Positions 52,542-62,733 of a stretch of 64,000 nt of DNA are shown here, piece by piece. The translations under genes and the position numbers were made by a program. Position 1 is the stretch's first letter, and each line of letters opens with the position of its first letter. A model generated the notes under the pieces. That model worked only from the letters and a program-made list of their open reading frames with translations, was not told where the DNA came from and searched no databases. The DNA comes from Paenibacillus segetis (lineage in GTDB: Bacteria > Bacillota > Bacilli > Paenibacillales > Paenibacillaceae): contig NZ_BMFT01000001.1 of the NCBI RefSeq assembly GCF_014639155.1, positions 1,364,001 to 1,428,000 on the forward strand, read 5' to 3'.

Positions 52542-52850
52542 TTGATCCAAACAATCAATTTAAATACTACTAAAGCTTTGGAAGGTGTTGTTCAACCTAA
52601 TAAACCTTCGATGCCAACTCCTTCGGAGTCAATCAAAGAATTTAGTTCATATTTGACGAATGCATTAAATGGAGTAGCGGCACAAGAGAAAAATGTTGAA
52701 ACACTGAATTCGCAATTTCAGTTAGGTCAAGTTAGTGTCGACCAGGTGATGATCGCTTCGGAGCAAGCCTTGTTAAGTTTGCAGCTTACTACGCAAGTCC
52801 GAAATAAAGTGATAGAAGCTTATCAAGAGATTATGCGTACGCAAATTTAA
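52542..52850 (+). CDS. fliE: Flagellar hook-basal body protein FliE
   Basis: 102 residues from a TTG with AGGAG upstream. The C-terminal half (QVSVDQVMIASEQALLSLQLTTQVRNKVIEAYQEIMR) is the conserved FliE helix that links the MS ring to the rod. Length is normal. Confidence 0.95.
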   Translation: MIQTINLNTTKALEGVVQPNKPSMPTPSESIKEFSSYLTNALNGVAAQEKNVETLNSQFQLGQVSVDQVMIASEQALLSLQLTTQVRNKVIEAYQEIMRTQI

Positions 52851-52881
52851 TAGACTATAGAGCTTCGAATGAGGTGAAATT

Positions 52882-54471
52882 GTGAATGAGAGAATCACCC
52901 AGTACCTGGGGAGATTAACGGGTTACTGGAACCAATTTAGTAGAAAACAAAAGACACTTTTGGTGTCATCGCTAGCATTTATACTACTTGCAATTATCCT
53001 ACTTACGGTTCAATTCTCCAAAACGGAGTATGAAGTAGCATTTACCAATTTGGATTCTGCGGATGCAGCAGGCATCATTAATTACCTTGAAACAGGTGGC
53101 GTTCCTTATAAATTAGGGACAGATGGAACGAGTATTTCGGTTCCAAGTAAGCAGTCGGCTCGCGTTAAAGTAGATGTTGGATCACAAGGAATCGTTCAGA
53201 ATGGATCGATCGGCTGGGATATATTCAACGAAAGCTCTTCATTAATTGGCACAACGGATAACGAGTTCAACGTTAAATACAAAAGTGCTTTGAATGGCGA
53301 GGTTGAACAGTTACTTCAACGAATGCAGGGAGTTAGTGATGCAAAGGTTCTAATTAATCTGCCTTCAGAGAATGTATTTGCGAGTATAGATGAGCAGGAG
53401 AAAGCTTCGGCTTCAATTGTTATCAAGTTCAAGCCTGGATATCGAATTACCCAGGAAGCCGTTGATGGTTACTTTAATCTAGTTAAGACATCAGTGCCTA
53501 ATCTACCGATTGAGAATATTTCTATATCATCCAGTGATGATACTGTTCTGTTGCCAACAGGACAAGGAGGCGGACAAGCGGGTTCATTGACAACCGCCGT
53601 GCAAGAAAATATGGCTCTACAGAAAAAGTTTGAGAGCGATGTAAGACAAAGCGTCAAACAGTTTCTATCCAAATTAACTGGACCGGATAAGGTTGAAGTG
53701 CTTGTAGCATCCAAACTGAACTTCGATCAAATCAGTGAAAAAGATAATCTTGTAACTCCTGTTGATACGGAGAACATGAAAGGCATTGAAATTAGTGCAC
53801 AGAAGATCCAGGAAAGTTATACCGGCCAAGGAGATTCCAATAGTGGTATTCCAGGAACCGGAACTGAGGATGTAGCTGGATATCCTACTGCAAATACGCA
53901 ATCAGGGTCAACCTCTGATAAGTCGTCCTCAACAATCAATTATGAAGTTAACCGGATCACGAAGGATATTGTGGCTAGTCCGTATGTTATTAAGGATTTA
54001 ACCATTAATGTGGCTGTTGAACCACCTGCGGGTCAAAATTCTTTGGATCCAAATACACAAACAGCTATTGAGAACATTCTAAGTAATATTGTCGGTTCGT
54101 ATTTAGCCGACTCTGGTACTACTTATACAGACGCTGATCTACAGAAAAAAGTTGCTGTCTTCTCACAACCTTTCCATAGTGAAGTTGTCAAGAGTAATGC
54201 ATTGAGCTTGTCCAACCCGTGGTTATGGGGGATTGGCGTTGCTGTTCTTCTTGCGGGAGCTGGTATTGGAATGTTGTTGTTCCGCCGCCGGAAGAATGTG
54301 GAAGATATTGAGGAAGAAGAGACACCACCACCACTTCTATCAGAATTTCCTTCCATTAACTTTGAAACAGTTACAAATGAGAACCAAGTGCGCAAACAAC
54401 TGGAAACATTGGCGAAGAAGAAGCCGGATGAATTCGTCAACTTGCTTCGTACTTGGCTGGCCGAAGAATAG
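52882..54471 (+). CDS. fliF: Flagellar MS-ring protein FliF
   Basis: 529 residues from GTG 52,882. Membrane helices near residues 25-46 and 445-467, periplasmic ring-building domains between (SKQSARVKVDVGSQGIVQNGS), and a cytoplasmic C-terminus that binds FliG. It forms the MS ring platform of the basal body. Confidence 0.97.
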   Translation: MNERITQYLGRLTGYWNQFSRKQKTLLVSSLAFILLAIILLTVQFSKTEYEVAFTNLDSADAAGIINYLETGGVPYKLGTDGTSISVPSKQSARVKVDVGSQGIVQNGSIGWDIFNESSSLIGTTDNEFNVKYKSALNGEVEQLLQRMQGVSDAKVLINLPSENVFASIDEQEKASASIVIKFKPGYRITQEAVDGYFNLVKTSVPNLPIENISISSSDDTVLLPTGQGGGQAGSLTTAVQENMALQKKFESDVRQSVKQFLSKLTGPDKVEVLVASKLNFDQISEKDNLVTPVDTENMKGIEISAQKIQESYTGQGDSNSGIPGTGTEDVAGYPTANTQSGSTSDKSSSTINYEVNRITKDIVASPYVIKDLTINVAVEPPAGQNSLDPNTQTAIENILSNIVGSYLADSGTTYTDADLQKKVAVFSQPFHSEVVKSNALSLSNPWLWGIGVAVLLAGAGIGMLLFRRRKNVEDIEEEETPPPLLSEFPSINFETVTNENQVRKQLETLAKKKPDEFVNLLRTWLAEE

Positions 54472-54482
54472 AGGTGAACGCA

Positions 54483-55502
54483 ATGTCGAAAGTGGCAACG
54501 TCTCAAGGATTAAGTGGAAGACAAAAAGCAGCGATTTTATTAATTACTTTGGGACCAGAGGTCTCCGCAGAAATTTTCAAACATCTTCGTGACGAAGAAA
54601 TTGAACAATTAACGCTCGAAATCGCTAATGTTCGTAAAGTTGATGCTAGTGAGAAAGAGATGATCATGGCGGAGTTCCACCAGATTTGTCTCGCTCAGGA
54701 ATATATTACACAAGGCGGTATTAACTACGCCAAAGAGATTTTGGAGAAAGCACTCGGTGCATCCAAAGCGTTCGATATTATTAATCGATTAACTGCGACA
54801 CTTCAAGTTAGACCGTTCGATTTTGCGCGTAAAGCGGATCCTAACCAGATCCTCAACTTTATACAGAATGAGAATGCTCAGACGATTGCTCTGGTACTGT
54901 CATATCTTCAATTTGAACAAGCGGCTATTATTCTATCCTCACTTCCTCAGGAGAAACAAGCTGAAGTAGCAAGAAGAATAGCCATGATGGACAGTACATC
55001 ACCAGAAGTAATCTCTCAAGTGGAACGCGTACTGGAACAAAAGCTGTCAGCGACGGTTACTCAGGACTATACAAGTGCTGGTGGACTCGAGTCGATTGTT
55101 CAAATTTTGAATGGTGTCGACCGTGGTACAGAACGCACAATTCTCGATTCTTTAGAAATTCAGGATCCAGAACTTGCCGAAGAAATCAAGAAACGTATGT
55201 TTGTCTTTGAAGATATCGTTAATTTGGACAACCGTTATATTCAGCGGATTATTCGCGACATTGAAAATTCGGATTTGCAACTTGCGCTTAAAGTGGCTAG
55301 TGAAGAAGTACGAGAAGCAGTCTTCCGCAATATGTCAAAACGGATGGCAGAGACTTTCAAAGAAGAAATGGAATTTATGGGGCCTGTGCGGCTTCGTGAT
55401 GTGGAAGAAGCTCAAACCCGTATCGTAGCAACGATCCGTAGATTAGAAGAGTCTGGAGAAATTATTATTGCACGTGGTGGAGGAGATGACATCATTGTCT
55501 AA
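54483..55502 (+). CDS. fliG: Flagellar motor switch protein FliG
   Basis: 339 residues from ATG 54,483 behind GAGGTGA, eleven bases after fliF. Armadillo-like repeats, EHPQ-equivalent region and the charged C-terminal helix (IQRIIRDIENSDLQLALK, FEDIVNLDNR) that contacts the stator. It converts ion flow to torque. Confidence 0.97.
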   Translation: MSKVATSQGLSGRQKAAILLITLGPEVSAEIFKHLRDEEIEQLTLEIANVRKVDASEKEMIMAEFHQICLAQEYITQGGINYAKEILEKALGASKAFDIINRLTATLQVRPFDFARKADPNQILNFIQNENAQTIALVLSYLQFEQAAIILSSLPQEKQAEVARRIAMMDSTSPEVISQVERVLEQKLSATVTQDYTSAGGLESIVQILNGVDRGTERTILDSLEIQDPELAEEIKKRMFVFEDIVNLDNRYIQRIIRDIENSDLQLALKVASEEVREAVFRNMSKRMAETFKEEMEFMGPVRLRDVEEAQTRIVATIRRLEESGEIIIARGGGDDIIV

Positions 55503-56346
55503 TTTGATCAAGGTGTCCCAGTACGTTCCGGTGGACATTCTGAAACAACTCAATTTGGGCAAAACGTACCAGTCCTCCGAAGCAGAACAATTAGATGATG
55601 AGATCAGTGCGAAGGCAGAGGTTGCCGTCGCTGCTGAAGATTTAGCCGCTGAAGAAACTAGACGACAGATGCTTGTCGATGCGAAGGATTTCGCCGAACG
55701 TCAGGTGCGGGAAGCTTCGGAGCAAAGTGAGCGTTTGCTGAATGAAGCCAGGGAGCAGATTGATACCTGGTGGCAGGAACGTAGAGAGCAAGATGAAGAT
55801 CTGATTGAAGCGATCAAGTCGGAAGGGTTCAGTCAAGGCTTTGAAGAGGGCAAAATTCAGGCAGAACAGACCCTTCGGGACAAGATCAACGAGATGATGG
55901 CCGAGGCATCTGCTGTGCTTGAAGAAGCATATATCGAAAAAGGACGTATCATTCAAGAGGCTGAACCTTTTCTAGTGGAACTAAGCTGTGCTATTGCTGA
56001 GAAGATTATTGCGAAACAACTTGATCTAGATCCGGAATATACGTTGGAATTGATTAAGGGGAATCTTTCTCGCAAACGGGAGCAGGGCATTCTTACCCTA
56101 TGCGTTTCTCCATCGCAATTTTCATTTGTTCAGGCAGCCAGAGAAGAGTTGAGCTTGGCAATTGACTCACAAGCCGAGTTGCAAATTTTGCCTGATCCTA
56201 CCGTGAAAGACCACGGCTGCGTTATTCGATCATCATTTGGTAGTGTGGATGCTAGAGTTGATACGCAATTAGCGGAGATAAAAAAAGAACTGTTGCGAAT
56301 CTCGCTGCAGACCGAGGATCGGGGACAACCGCATGATGAAAATTGA
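55486..56346 (+). CDS. fliH: Flagellar assembly protein FliH
   Basis: About 286 residues. The start is either ATG 55,486 or TTG 55,495; both lie in the fliG 3' end after GGAGGAG. Long charged helices (about 60-150) and a C-terminal conserved domain (FLVELSCAIAEKIIAKQLDLDP). It regulates the FliI ATPase in flagellar export. Overlaps fliG and fliI, so translation is coupled. Confidence 0.9.
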   Translation: MTSLSNLIKVSQYVPVDILKQLNLGKTYQSSEAEQLDDEISAKAEVAVAAEDLAAEETRRQMLVDAKDFAERQVREASEQSERLLNEAREQIDTWWQERREQDEDLIEAIKSEGFSQGFEEGKIQAEQTLRDKINEMMAEASAVLEEAYIEKGRIIQEAEPFLVELSCAIAEKIIAKQLDLDPEYTLELIKGNLSRKREQGILTLCVSPSQFSFVQAAREELSLAIDSQAELQILPDPTVKDHGCVIRSSFGSVDARVDTQLAEIKKELLRISLQTEDRGQPHDEN

Positions 56347-57652
56347 TTCGGAACGTTATATCGATCATCTAAGACAATTGGATCCTGTCCGGATTAATGG
56401 GAAAGTGACACAGGTTATTGGGCTGATGGTGGAATCTGAAGGCCCTGACGCAAGCATAGGTGATGTCTGTTACATATATCCTAGTAAATCGACCCAACCC
56501 CTACAGGCAGAAGTTGTTGGATTTCGCGATAATAAAGTGTTGTTGATGCCCTTAGGGGAATTGCAATCCATTGGACCAGGCTGTGATGTGGTTGGAACAG
56601 GCAAACCCCTCAGTGTTCAGGTAGGTTCAGAATTACTGGGTAAAGTGCTTGATGGGCTAGGTCAACCACTGGATGGTTCGGTCATACCTTCCCGAATGAG
56701 TCACTACTCCACCTATAACAAACCGCTGAACCCACTGCAACGACCGCGAGTTGCAGAACCTATTAGTATCGGAGTTAGAGCGATTGATGGTTTACTTACG
56801 ATTGGTAAAGGACAGCGTGTCGGGATCTTTGCGGGTTCTGGGGTAGGGAAAAGTACGTTGATGGGTATGATCGCCCGTAATACTGCGGCGGATGTAAACG
56901 TCATCGCATTGATAGGGGAACGTGGACGTGAGGTGCTTGACTTCATTGAGCGCGATCTTGGACCGGAAGGTTTGGAACGTTCCGTAGTCATCGTTGCTAC
57001 TTCTGACCAACCTGCATTGATTCGGATGAAGGGTGCACTCATAGCGACGACCATCGCTGAGTATTTTCGTGATCGTGGACTAAACGTCATGTTGATGATG
57101 GACTCAGTTACAAGATACGCGATGGCACTTCGTGAAGTTGGACTTGCCGTTGGTGAACCACCTGCGATGCGTGGATATACTCCATCAGTATTTGCGGCAT
57201 TGCCTAAGTTGATGGAGAGAGCTGGGACAGGGCCTACAGGTTCAATCACTGCATTCTACACGGTGCTAGTTGATGGTGACGACATGAATGAACCGATTGC
57301 TGACGCGGTCAGGGGAATTCTAGACGGACATATTGTATTGAATCGGAATATTGCAAACAAAGGTCATTTTCCTGCGATTGATATTTTGGCAAGTATAAGC
57401 CGGGTTATGAAGGATATCGTCTCGGACGAACAAAGTGATGCGGCGGAGAACCTGAAACGCTTACTCTCAGTATATAAGGATTCTGAGGATTTGATTAATA
57501 TCGGAGCCTATCAGCAGGGGTCAAATGATGAAATTGATGAAGCTATCGGTTACATACAGCGGATCTGGGATTTCTCGAAGCAGAAAGTGAATGAGAAAGT
57601 AACGTTACCCGAAGTACAAGAACGTTTGATTTCTGAATTTACGAGGAGCTGA
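56333..57652 (+). CDS. fliI: Flagellum-specific ATPase FliI
   Basis: 439 residues (ATG 56,333 or the next codon). Walker A GIFAGSGVGKST (about 165-176), Walker B VMLMMDSVTRYAMA, and the F1-beta-like core with GERGREVLDFIE. It energises export of flagellar proteins. The start overlaps fliH by 14 bases. Confidence 0.97.
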   Translation: MMKIDSERYIDHLRQLDPVRINGKVTQVIGLMVESEGPDASIGDVCYIYPSKSTQPLQAEVVGFRDNKVLLMPLGELQSIGPGCDVVGTGKPLSVQVGSELLGKVLDGLGQPLDGSVIPSRMSHYSTYNKPLNPLQRPRVAEPISIGVRAIDGLLTIGKGQRVGIFAGSGVGKSTLMGMIARNTAADVNVIALIGERGREVLDFIERDLGPEGLERSVVIVATSDQPALIRMKGALIATTIAEYFRDRGLNVMLMMDSVTRYAMALREVGLAVGEPPAMRGYTPSVFAALPKLMERAGTGPTGSITAFYTVLVDGDDMNEPIADAVRGILDGHIVLNRNIANKGHFPAIDILASISRVMKDIVSDEQSDAAENLKRLLSVYKDSEDLINIGAYQQGSNDEIDEAIGYIQRIWDFSKQKVNEKVTLPEVQERLISEFTRS

Positions 57653-57662
57653 CCCTTAAATA

Positions 57663-58106
57663 ATGAAGTTTCGTTACGTCTATCAGAAAGTTGTAGATTT
57701 GAAATCGAATGAGAAAACGCAAGCGGAATGGATGCTCTCGGCTGCCGTAGGCCATTTGCAAGCGGAGCAACGTTCACTTAATCAGTTATTCGAAGACAAA
57801 AGAGCTACATTCATTGCGATTCAGTCAGAGATGGAGAACAAAGCTTCCGTAATCAAGTTACAGGAACTTCAGAGGTACATGGATTTTCTCGAGCAATGCA
57901 TATCTAGCAAAACAAGGGATGTACAGCGAGCTGAGGTCAATGTTGAGAACAAAAAGAGTTTCTTGAACGGTAAAATGTTAGACGAGAAAGTTTGGCTGAA
58001 GGCTAAAGAGAAGGAACAAAACAAATATCAGCACGAAATGCTTCTTCGGGAACAAAACGAACTGGATGAGATGGCTACAGTCCGGTTTGCCATGAGAGCC
58101 CGTTAG
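57663..58106 (+). CDS. fliJ: Flagellar export protein FliJ
   Basis: 147 residues, entirely helical coiled coil with the FliJ-type start KFRYVYQKVVDLKSNEKTQAEW. FliJ is the central stalk-like partner of FliI and a chaperone escort. Eleven bases after fliI. Confidence 0.93.
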   Translation: MKFRYVYQKVVDLKSNEKTQAEWMLSAAVGHLQAEQRSLNQLFEDKRATFIAIQSEMENKASVIKLQELQRYMDFLEQCISSKTRDVQRAEVNVENKKSFLNGKMLDEKVWLKAKEKEQNKYQHEMLLREQNELDEMATVRFAMRAR

Positions 58107-58150
58107 AGCGGAGCGGGTGGTAATGATGGGCTTGCGAAGGAGGCGATAGG

Positions 58151-59098
58151 ATGGCACAGGCTGAGTTGGAAGAAGAAGATTATGAAACAGGCGGCGGGTT
58201 TTCACGTTTTTTGTTTTTTGTGACTCCCATTCTGTTTACAGTTGTTTTACTTGGTGTTCTACTGACACTATTTAATATGCCGTTTCGTGATATGATGCAG
58301 GGATTTGCTAAGAATATACCAATTGTAAGAAATTTGATTCCTGACGATGAAGTTGCACAAACGGATATAAAAGATACTCAGAAAGACAAAGAGAAGGATA
58401 GAAAAAAACAGATAGAGAGTTCCGAAGCTACCATCAAACAGCTTAAAGAGCAGGTGACGAAGCAAGAAGCCGATCTGAAAGAAGCCAATGCTCAAGTAGT
58501 GGAGCAAGAGGGGAAATTGAAGGATCTGCAGGCAGAATTGTCAGCAAGTCAACAAGTAGCTGCTAAGCAAGAATTAGCCGACGAACAAGAAGCGTACCAG
58601 AAAGAAGTCAAGAAGCTTGCTCAACTATATGCTCAAATGAGTCCTAAGAAAGCTGCTGCTATTCTAGAAAAGTTGACGACGGATGAGACTCTTCAAATGC
58701 TCAGTATGATGAATAATGAAAGTAAAGTCGCCATTCTTGAGAAAATGGATGCGCAAAAAGCAGCTGATATTTCAATATTGCTAAAAGATACTCAGCCTGC
58801 TGAAGATTTAGCGATTGCTGCATTGCAATCCCGCCTTAAGAAAGAAGCGGAAGCTAAAACCACGACTACAAATACGAATACGGGATTGAGCGATCAACAA
58901 TTAAGTGCAACGTTTGCAAGCATGTCAGCTGATTCTGCATCGGCTCTGATCTTACAAACATACAAAATCAGTCCTGACAAAGCACTGAAAATATTAAATG
59001 CAGTTAATGACTCAACACGTTCGAAAATTTTGGAATCTATGGCTAAAGCTGATGACGTACAAACGACGAAAATACTAAACAAGCTTGTTAGTAAATAA
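58151..59098 (+). CDS. MotE-like flagellar protein (YlxF position)
   Basis: 315 residues. A membrane helix (about 18-40) is followed by a long coiled coil (about 75-160) and two MgtE-N-like helical repeats (LAQLYAQMSPKKAAAILEKL, IALILQTYK-type). This matches MotE/YlxF proteins found between fliJ and fliK, which in some bacteria stabilise the motor. Function in this group is inferred from position and fold. Confidence 0.8.
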   Translation: MAQAELEEEDYETGGGFSRFLFFVTPILFTVVLLGVLLTLFNMPFRDMMQGFAKNIPIVRNLIPDDEVAQTDIKDTQKDKEKDRKKQIESSEATIKQLKEQVTKQEADLKEANAQVVEQEGKLKDLQAELSASQQVAAKQELADEQEAYQKEVKKLAQLYAQMSPKKAAAILEKLTTDETLQMLSMMNNESKVAILEKMDAQKAADISILLKDTQPAEDLAIAALQSRLKKEAEAKTTTTNTNTGLSDQQLSATFASMSADSASALILQTYKISPDKALKILNAVNDSTRSKILESMAKADDVQTTKILNKLVSK

Positions 59099-59137
59099 GC
59101 TGATCCGTCCAACACTTGAAAGGAGGTGAGAAAATAG

Positions 59138-60550
59138 ATGAGTCAAACAGTATCAAATCTATCAGCCGGAACTGCAACAAATGGACTTTGGTATGGGGCT
59201 AGTGGTAAATCGGAGTCAGTTCAAGGAACTGGGCAAGATTTTAACCAAACACTACTTATGATGCAGTTGGGTAATGCGCAACCACAAGAAGGTCAAGTTT
59301 CCGCACAATTATTGACTTTGACAAATCTGAGTCAGTCAACGGATGGTAGTAATCTTGAGACACAAGAAGATGGAGACACAGTGAATAAGTTGCTTACTGA
59401 CTTGTTACATCAACTTGATCAAATGGATGAAGCTTTATCAGAGAATCCTTCACTTCTTGAGTTGTTGCAGAGTTGGCTTCAGGGGATTCAGAACCTGGTT
59501 CGGCAAAGTGGATCGACAGGTAATGACAGTGCTGCTACTGAAGAACACACGGAGTTACCAGTTCTAGCACAGCACTCTGAGACGATGCGATTCGCGATTC
59601 AAGATGCATTAGTGCAGGTATTAACCGTATCTGAAGGACAACAATCGATGGGGACGAGTAATTTGGGGCAAGCACAGGCGATGCTTCAATCCTTGCAAAG
59701 TGTTCTAAATTCGATGAATGCTACCCAAACCGAGATCAATCCTTTCGGTGAGAAACAGACAAACAACTCAGACAATAATGTGAGTTTAGCTTCTCTCCTT
59801 AATAAGAGTTCTGAAGCTACAACGGGAAAGAACGCGTCACAAACCGTTCAAAATGTACTTACAAGTAATGCAACGCAAGGCAAAGAGCCAACTATCTCTT
59901 TAGCTAGCGTAGTATCAAGTACGACCAAGTCGGAGTCAGGTGATGATCAGTCGGTTTCTGAAAGTGAAATTCGACTACATTCCGGTAATATAGTCACTGC
60001 AGGACAACTTGTGATGCGTCAAGCCGGATCCGCACCAGTAAAAACGACGGCACCGTCTGTACCTGTTGAGAATTTCGGTAAGGAAATGAGTGGCTTTCTA
60101 GTAAACAAGATGGATATCGTCAAACTTCAAGGGATTTCGGAAGCCAAAATTTCTTTGTATCCAGAGCACTTAGGACAAGTAGATGTGAAGATTACGATGC
60201 GAGATGGCCAAATGATAGCCCAATTCGTAACGGAGACTGCTTTAGCTAAGGATTCACTGGAGCAACAGATGGGACAACTCAGATCCGCTCTTCAAGCACA
60301 AGGACTTCAAGTTTCTAAACTGGAAGTAACGCAGAATTCTTCATTATCTTCACACATGTATCAAGACGGACGTCAACCTGGTACCGGTACAGGTAATGGC
60401 ACTGGCCAGCAACAGAATGGTAAACGTCGTGAGATTCAAGAAGATGATGCTTTGCTAGTGAGTGACTTGAATGAGGAATGGAACGAATGGATCTCTGAGG
60501 TGAGAGCTAAGGAAGTCAACTACGGAAGCTCCTTCGTTGCTAAAGCTTAA
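59138..60550 (+). CDS. fliK: Flagellar hook-length control protein FliK
   Basis: 470 residues. Low-complexity glutamine/serine/threonine-rich first two thirds, then the conserved Flg_hook domain (about 330-420: EAKISLYPEHLGQVDVKITMRDGQMIAQF, RSALQAQGLQVSKLEV). It measures hook length and switches export to filament. Starts behind AAGGAGG. Confidence 0.92.
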   Translation: MSQTVSNLSAGTATNGLWYGASGKSESVQGTGQDFNQTLLMMQLGNAQPQEGQVSAQLLTLTNLSQSTDGSNLETQEDGDTVNKLLTDLLHQLDQMDEALSENPSLLELLQSWLQGIQNLVRQSGSTGNDSAATEEHTELPVLAQHSETMRFAIQDALVQVLTVSEGQQSMGTSNLGQAQAMLQSLQSVLNSMNATQTEINPFGEKQTNNSDNNVSLASLLNKSSEATTGKNASQTVQNVLTSNATQGKEPTISLASVVSSTTKSESGDDQSVSESEIRLHSGNIVTAGQLVMRQAGSAPVKTTAPSVPVENFGKEMSGFLVNKMDIVKLQGISEAKISLYPEHLGQVDVKITMRDGQMIAQFVTETALAKDSLEQQMGQLRSALQAQGLQVSKLEVTQNSSLSSHMYQDGRQPGTGTGNGTGQQQNGKRREIQEDDALLVSDLNEEWNEWISEVRAKEVNYGSSFVAKA

Positions 60551-60568
60551 TAGAAAGGAGGAAGCAAT

Positions 60569-61102
60569 GTGGCGGATATTATAGGAACGAATGTAGCATG
60601 GCCTGGTTACTCAGCAGGAAATGCAACAAAAGCAAGCTCAAAAGGTGGTAACTTGGGTAAAGATGATTTTCTAAAGCTGATGATGGCACAAATGCAGAAC
60701 CAGGACCCGTTATCACCTATGGACAACACCCAAATGGTCGCTCAAATGGCTCAATTTACTTCTGTAGAACAGCTTGTGAATATCTCTGAACAGTTAACGG
60801 CAATGAGTCAATCCCTAGGTAATAATTCCGGATTAATTGGGAAGCAAGTTAGCTGGACGGCACAAACCAAGACAGGTGATTATTCACTTGAGACAGGACA
60901 AGCGGAGGTTATTACAGTGAAGGAAAGTGGAATCGTAGATTCCATCGTCGTTCGCAGTGGCGTTCACTACGTCAAAGTCGGTGATAAGGAAATACCGATT
61001 GATCAGATCGTGCAGGTTGACAACCCACCTGAACCTGAGGTTCCAGAAGTTCCTGAAGTGCCAGGTGATACAAACGATGCTGGTGAGGCGGGAGAATCAT
61101 GA
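60569..61102 (+). CDS. flgD: Hook cap protein FlgD
   Basis: 177 residues from GTG 60,569 behind AAGGAGG. FlgD core LGKDDFLKLMMAQMQNQDPLSPMDNTQMVAQMAQF followed by a beta domain. The C-terminus has an unusual Pro-Glu-Val repeat tail (PEVPEVPEVPGD). It caps the growing hook. Overlaps the next gene by four bases. Confidence 0.95.
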   Translation: MADIIGTNVAWPGYSAGNATKASSKGGNLGKDDFLKLMMAQMQNQDPLSPMDNTQMVAQMAQFTSVEQLVNISEQLTAMSQSLGNNSGLIGKQVSWTAQTKTGDYSLETGQAEVITVKESGIVDSIVVRSGVHYVKVGDKEIPIDQIVQVDNPPEPEVPEVPEVPGDTNDAGEAGES

Positions 61103-61482
61103 ACTCACCAATTAAAGTAGGTCAACTGTATCCAGGTCGAATTGGACCCAGTGTACTAGCACAACCAAAGAACAGTCAGGCTAATGCCGGACAAGGAACT
61201 TCATTCAAAGAAATGCTTCAAGACCGACTTGTTCACTTCAGTAACCATGCGGTCAAACGTTTGGAACAAAGAGGTATTGAACTGAAGCCTGAACAATTGA
61301 ATCAAATCGAATCTGCCATTGACAGTGCGGCTGCTAAGGGAGCAAAGGATTCTCTCATCTTGATGAAAGATATGGCTCTCATCGTAAATGTAGGTAATCG
61401 TACAGTAGTTACAGCAATGGACGGTAACAGCATGAAAGATAATGTTTTTACGCAGATCGATAGTGCAGTTATCATTTCTTAA
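61099..61482 (+). CDS. TIGR02530-type flagellar operon protein
   Basis: 127 residues. Contains FSNHAVKRLEQRGIELKPEQLNQIESAID and DSLILMKDMALIVNVGNRTVVTAMDG, the pattern of a small protein found between flgD and the hook gene in Firmicutes (TIGR02530). The role is thought to be in hook assembly but is not established. Coupled to flgD by a four-base overlap. Confidence 0.85.
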   Translation: MNSPIKVGQLYPGRIGPSVLAQPKNSQANAGQGTSFKEMLQDRLVHFSNHAVKRLEQRGIELKPEQLNQIESAIDSAAAKGAKDSLILMKDMALIVNVGNRTVVTAMDGNSMKDNVFTQIDSAVIIS

Positions 61483-61573
61483 TTGGCTGGCCCGTAATTG
61501 GAAAGCCAAGGGCTGCGGATCGACTGAAGCAGCTCGCAAGCTATCATTTTATTCCTGGGAGGAATGAGAACGT

Positions 61574-62395
61574 ATGTTAAGATCAATGTATTCGGGCGTT
61601 TCTGGGATGCGTGGGTTTCAAACGAAGCTTGACGTTATCGGGAACAATATTGCGAACGTAAACACAGTTGGATTCAAATCTGGTCGAGTGATGTTCAAGG
61701 ATATTATGAGCCAGACAGTTGCCGGTGTTACGGCCCCGGCAGATGGCGAAAGCGGTGGGGTTAATGCGAAGCAGATTGGTCTAGGTGTTTCGATTGGTTC
61801 GATTGATACGCTTCATACATCCGGAAGCGCAATGACGACGAATAACCCGTTAGACCTTCGTATTGATGGAGATGGATTCTTTTTAGTGAAGCTATCAGCT
61901 GATCAAGAGGTTGCTTTTCTAACTAGAGCTGGAGATTTCCATTTGGATGCAGCACGTCAATTGGTCACTTCTGATGGATTGCTCGTCTGTGACGCTGGCG
62001 GAGATCCGCTTGAGCCGCTTGGAGAAGATGTAACGGCTTTCTCTATTGCGCAGGATGGAACTATCGTTATGAAAATGAATACCGGAGAGACAGAAGCAGG
62101 GGCGCAAATTGGCGTAGCCAGAGTGACTAACCCTGAAGGACTTGAGAAAATTGGTGGCAACTTGTACCGTATGACTCTGAATGCCAATGCAGAAGGTGAA
62201 CTCGTACCTACGACTGCTAACAATCAGGAAGACGGAACAGGAGCTATCATCTCTGGACAGTTGGAAATGTCCAACGTTGACCTGACAGGGGAATTCACTG
62301 AAATGATCGTAGCTCAACGTGGATTCCAAGCGAATTCTCGTATCATCACAACATCTGATGAAATTTTACAAGAAGTTGTCAATTTAAAACGCTAA
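61574..62395 (+). CDS. flgG: Flagellar hook protein (FlgE, often annotated FlgG)
   Basis: 273 residues. Rod/hook-family N-terminus (MRGFQTKLDVIGNNIANVNTVGFKS), DGDGFFLV core and C-terminal MSNVDLTGEFTEMIVAQRGFQANSRIITTSDE helix. In Bacillus the gene in this place is the hook protein, though its length is that of a distal rod protein. The two assignments cannot be separated from sequence alone. Confidence 0.88.
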   Translation: MLRSMYSGVSGMRGFQTKLDVIGNNIANVNTVGFKSGRVMFKDIMSQTVAGVTAPADGESGGVNAKQIGLGVSIGSIDTLHTSGSAMTTNNPLDLRIDGDGFFLVKLSADQEVAFLTRAGDFHLDAARQLVTSDGLLVCDAGGDPLEPLGEDVTAFSIAQDGTIVMKMNTGETEAGAQIGVARVTNPEGLEKIGGNLYRMTLNANAEGELVPTTANNQEDGTGAIISGQLEMSNVDLTGEFTEMIVAQRGFQANSRIITTSDEILQEVVNLKR

Positions 62396-62508
62396 GTTAT
62401 TGAATTGCGGGGGAGGATTTATCTCCTCCTTCGCTTCCTTCATGCGAAGATTCAAACGGTGTTTCCGATAAGGAACGGATTACTCCGTTACCACTTGGGA
62501 GGGTTATT

Positions 62509-62733
62509 ATGATCTCTATAACACGCTTAAACGGTTCACAAATGTGGTTGAATGCACTCATGATCGAAACCGTTGAAGAAACACCGGATACATACGTAAC
62601 CCTTGTTAATGGCAAGCGTATTATCGTTCTTGAGAAAGCTGCTGAAGTCATCGCAAGGGTGAAAGAGTGTTACAGTGAAATAGGTATTCACGCCGCAACT
62701 ATTAAAGTGCAACAAACGGAGGAATGGTCATGA
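62509..62733 (+). CDS. flbD: FlbD (SwrD) family protein
   Basis: 74 residues behind GGGAGG. MISITRLNGSQMWLNALMIETVEETPDTYVTLVNGKRI is the FlbD pattern. In B. subtilis SwrD is needed for full motor power. Overlaps fliL. Confidence 0.92.
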   Translation: MISITRLNGSQMWLNALMIETVEETPDTYVTLVNGKRIIVLEKAAEVIARVKECYSEIGIHAATIKVQQTEEWS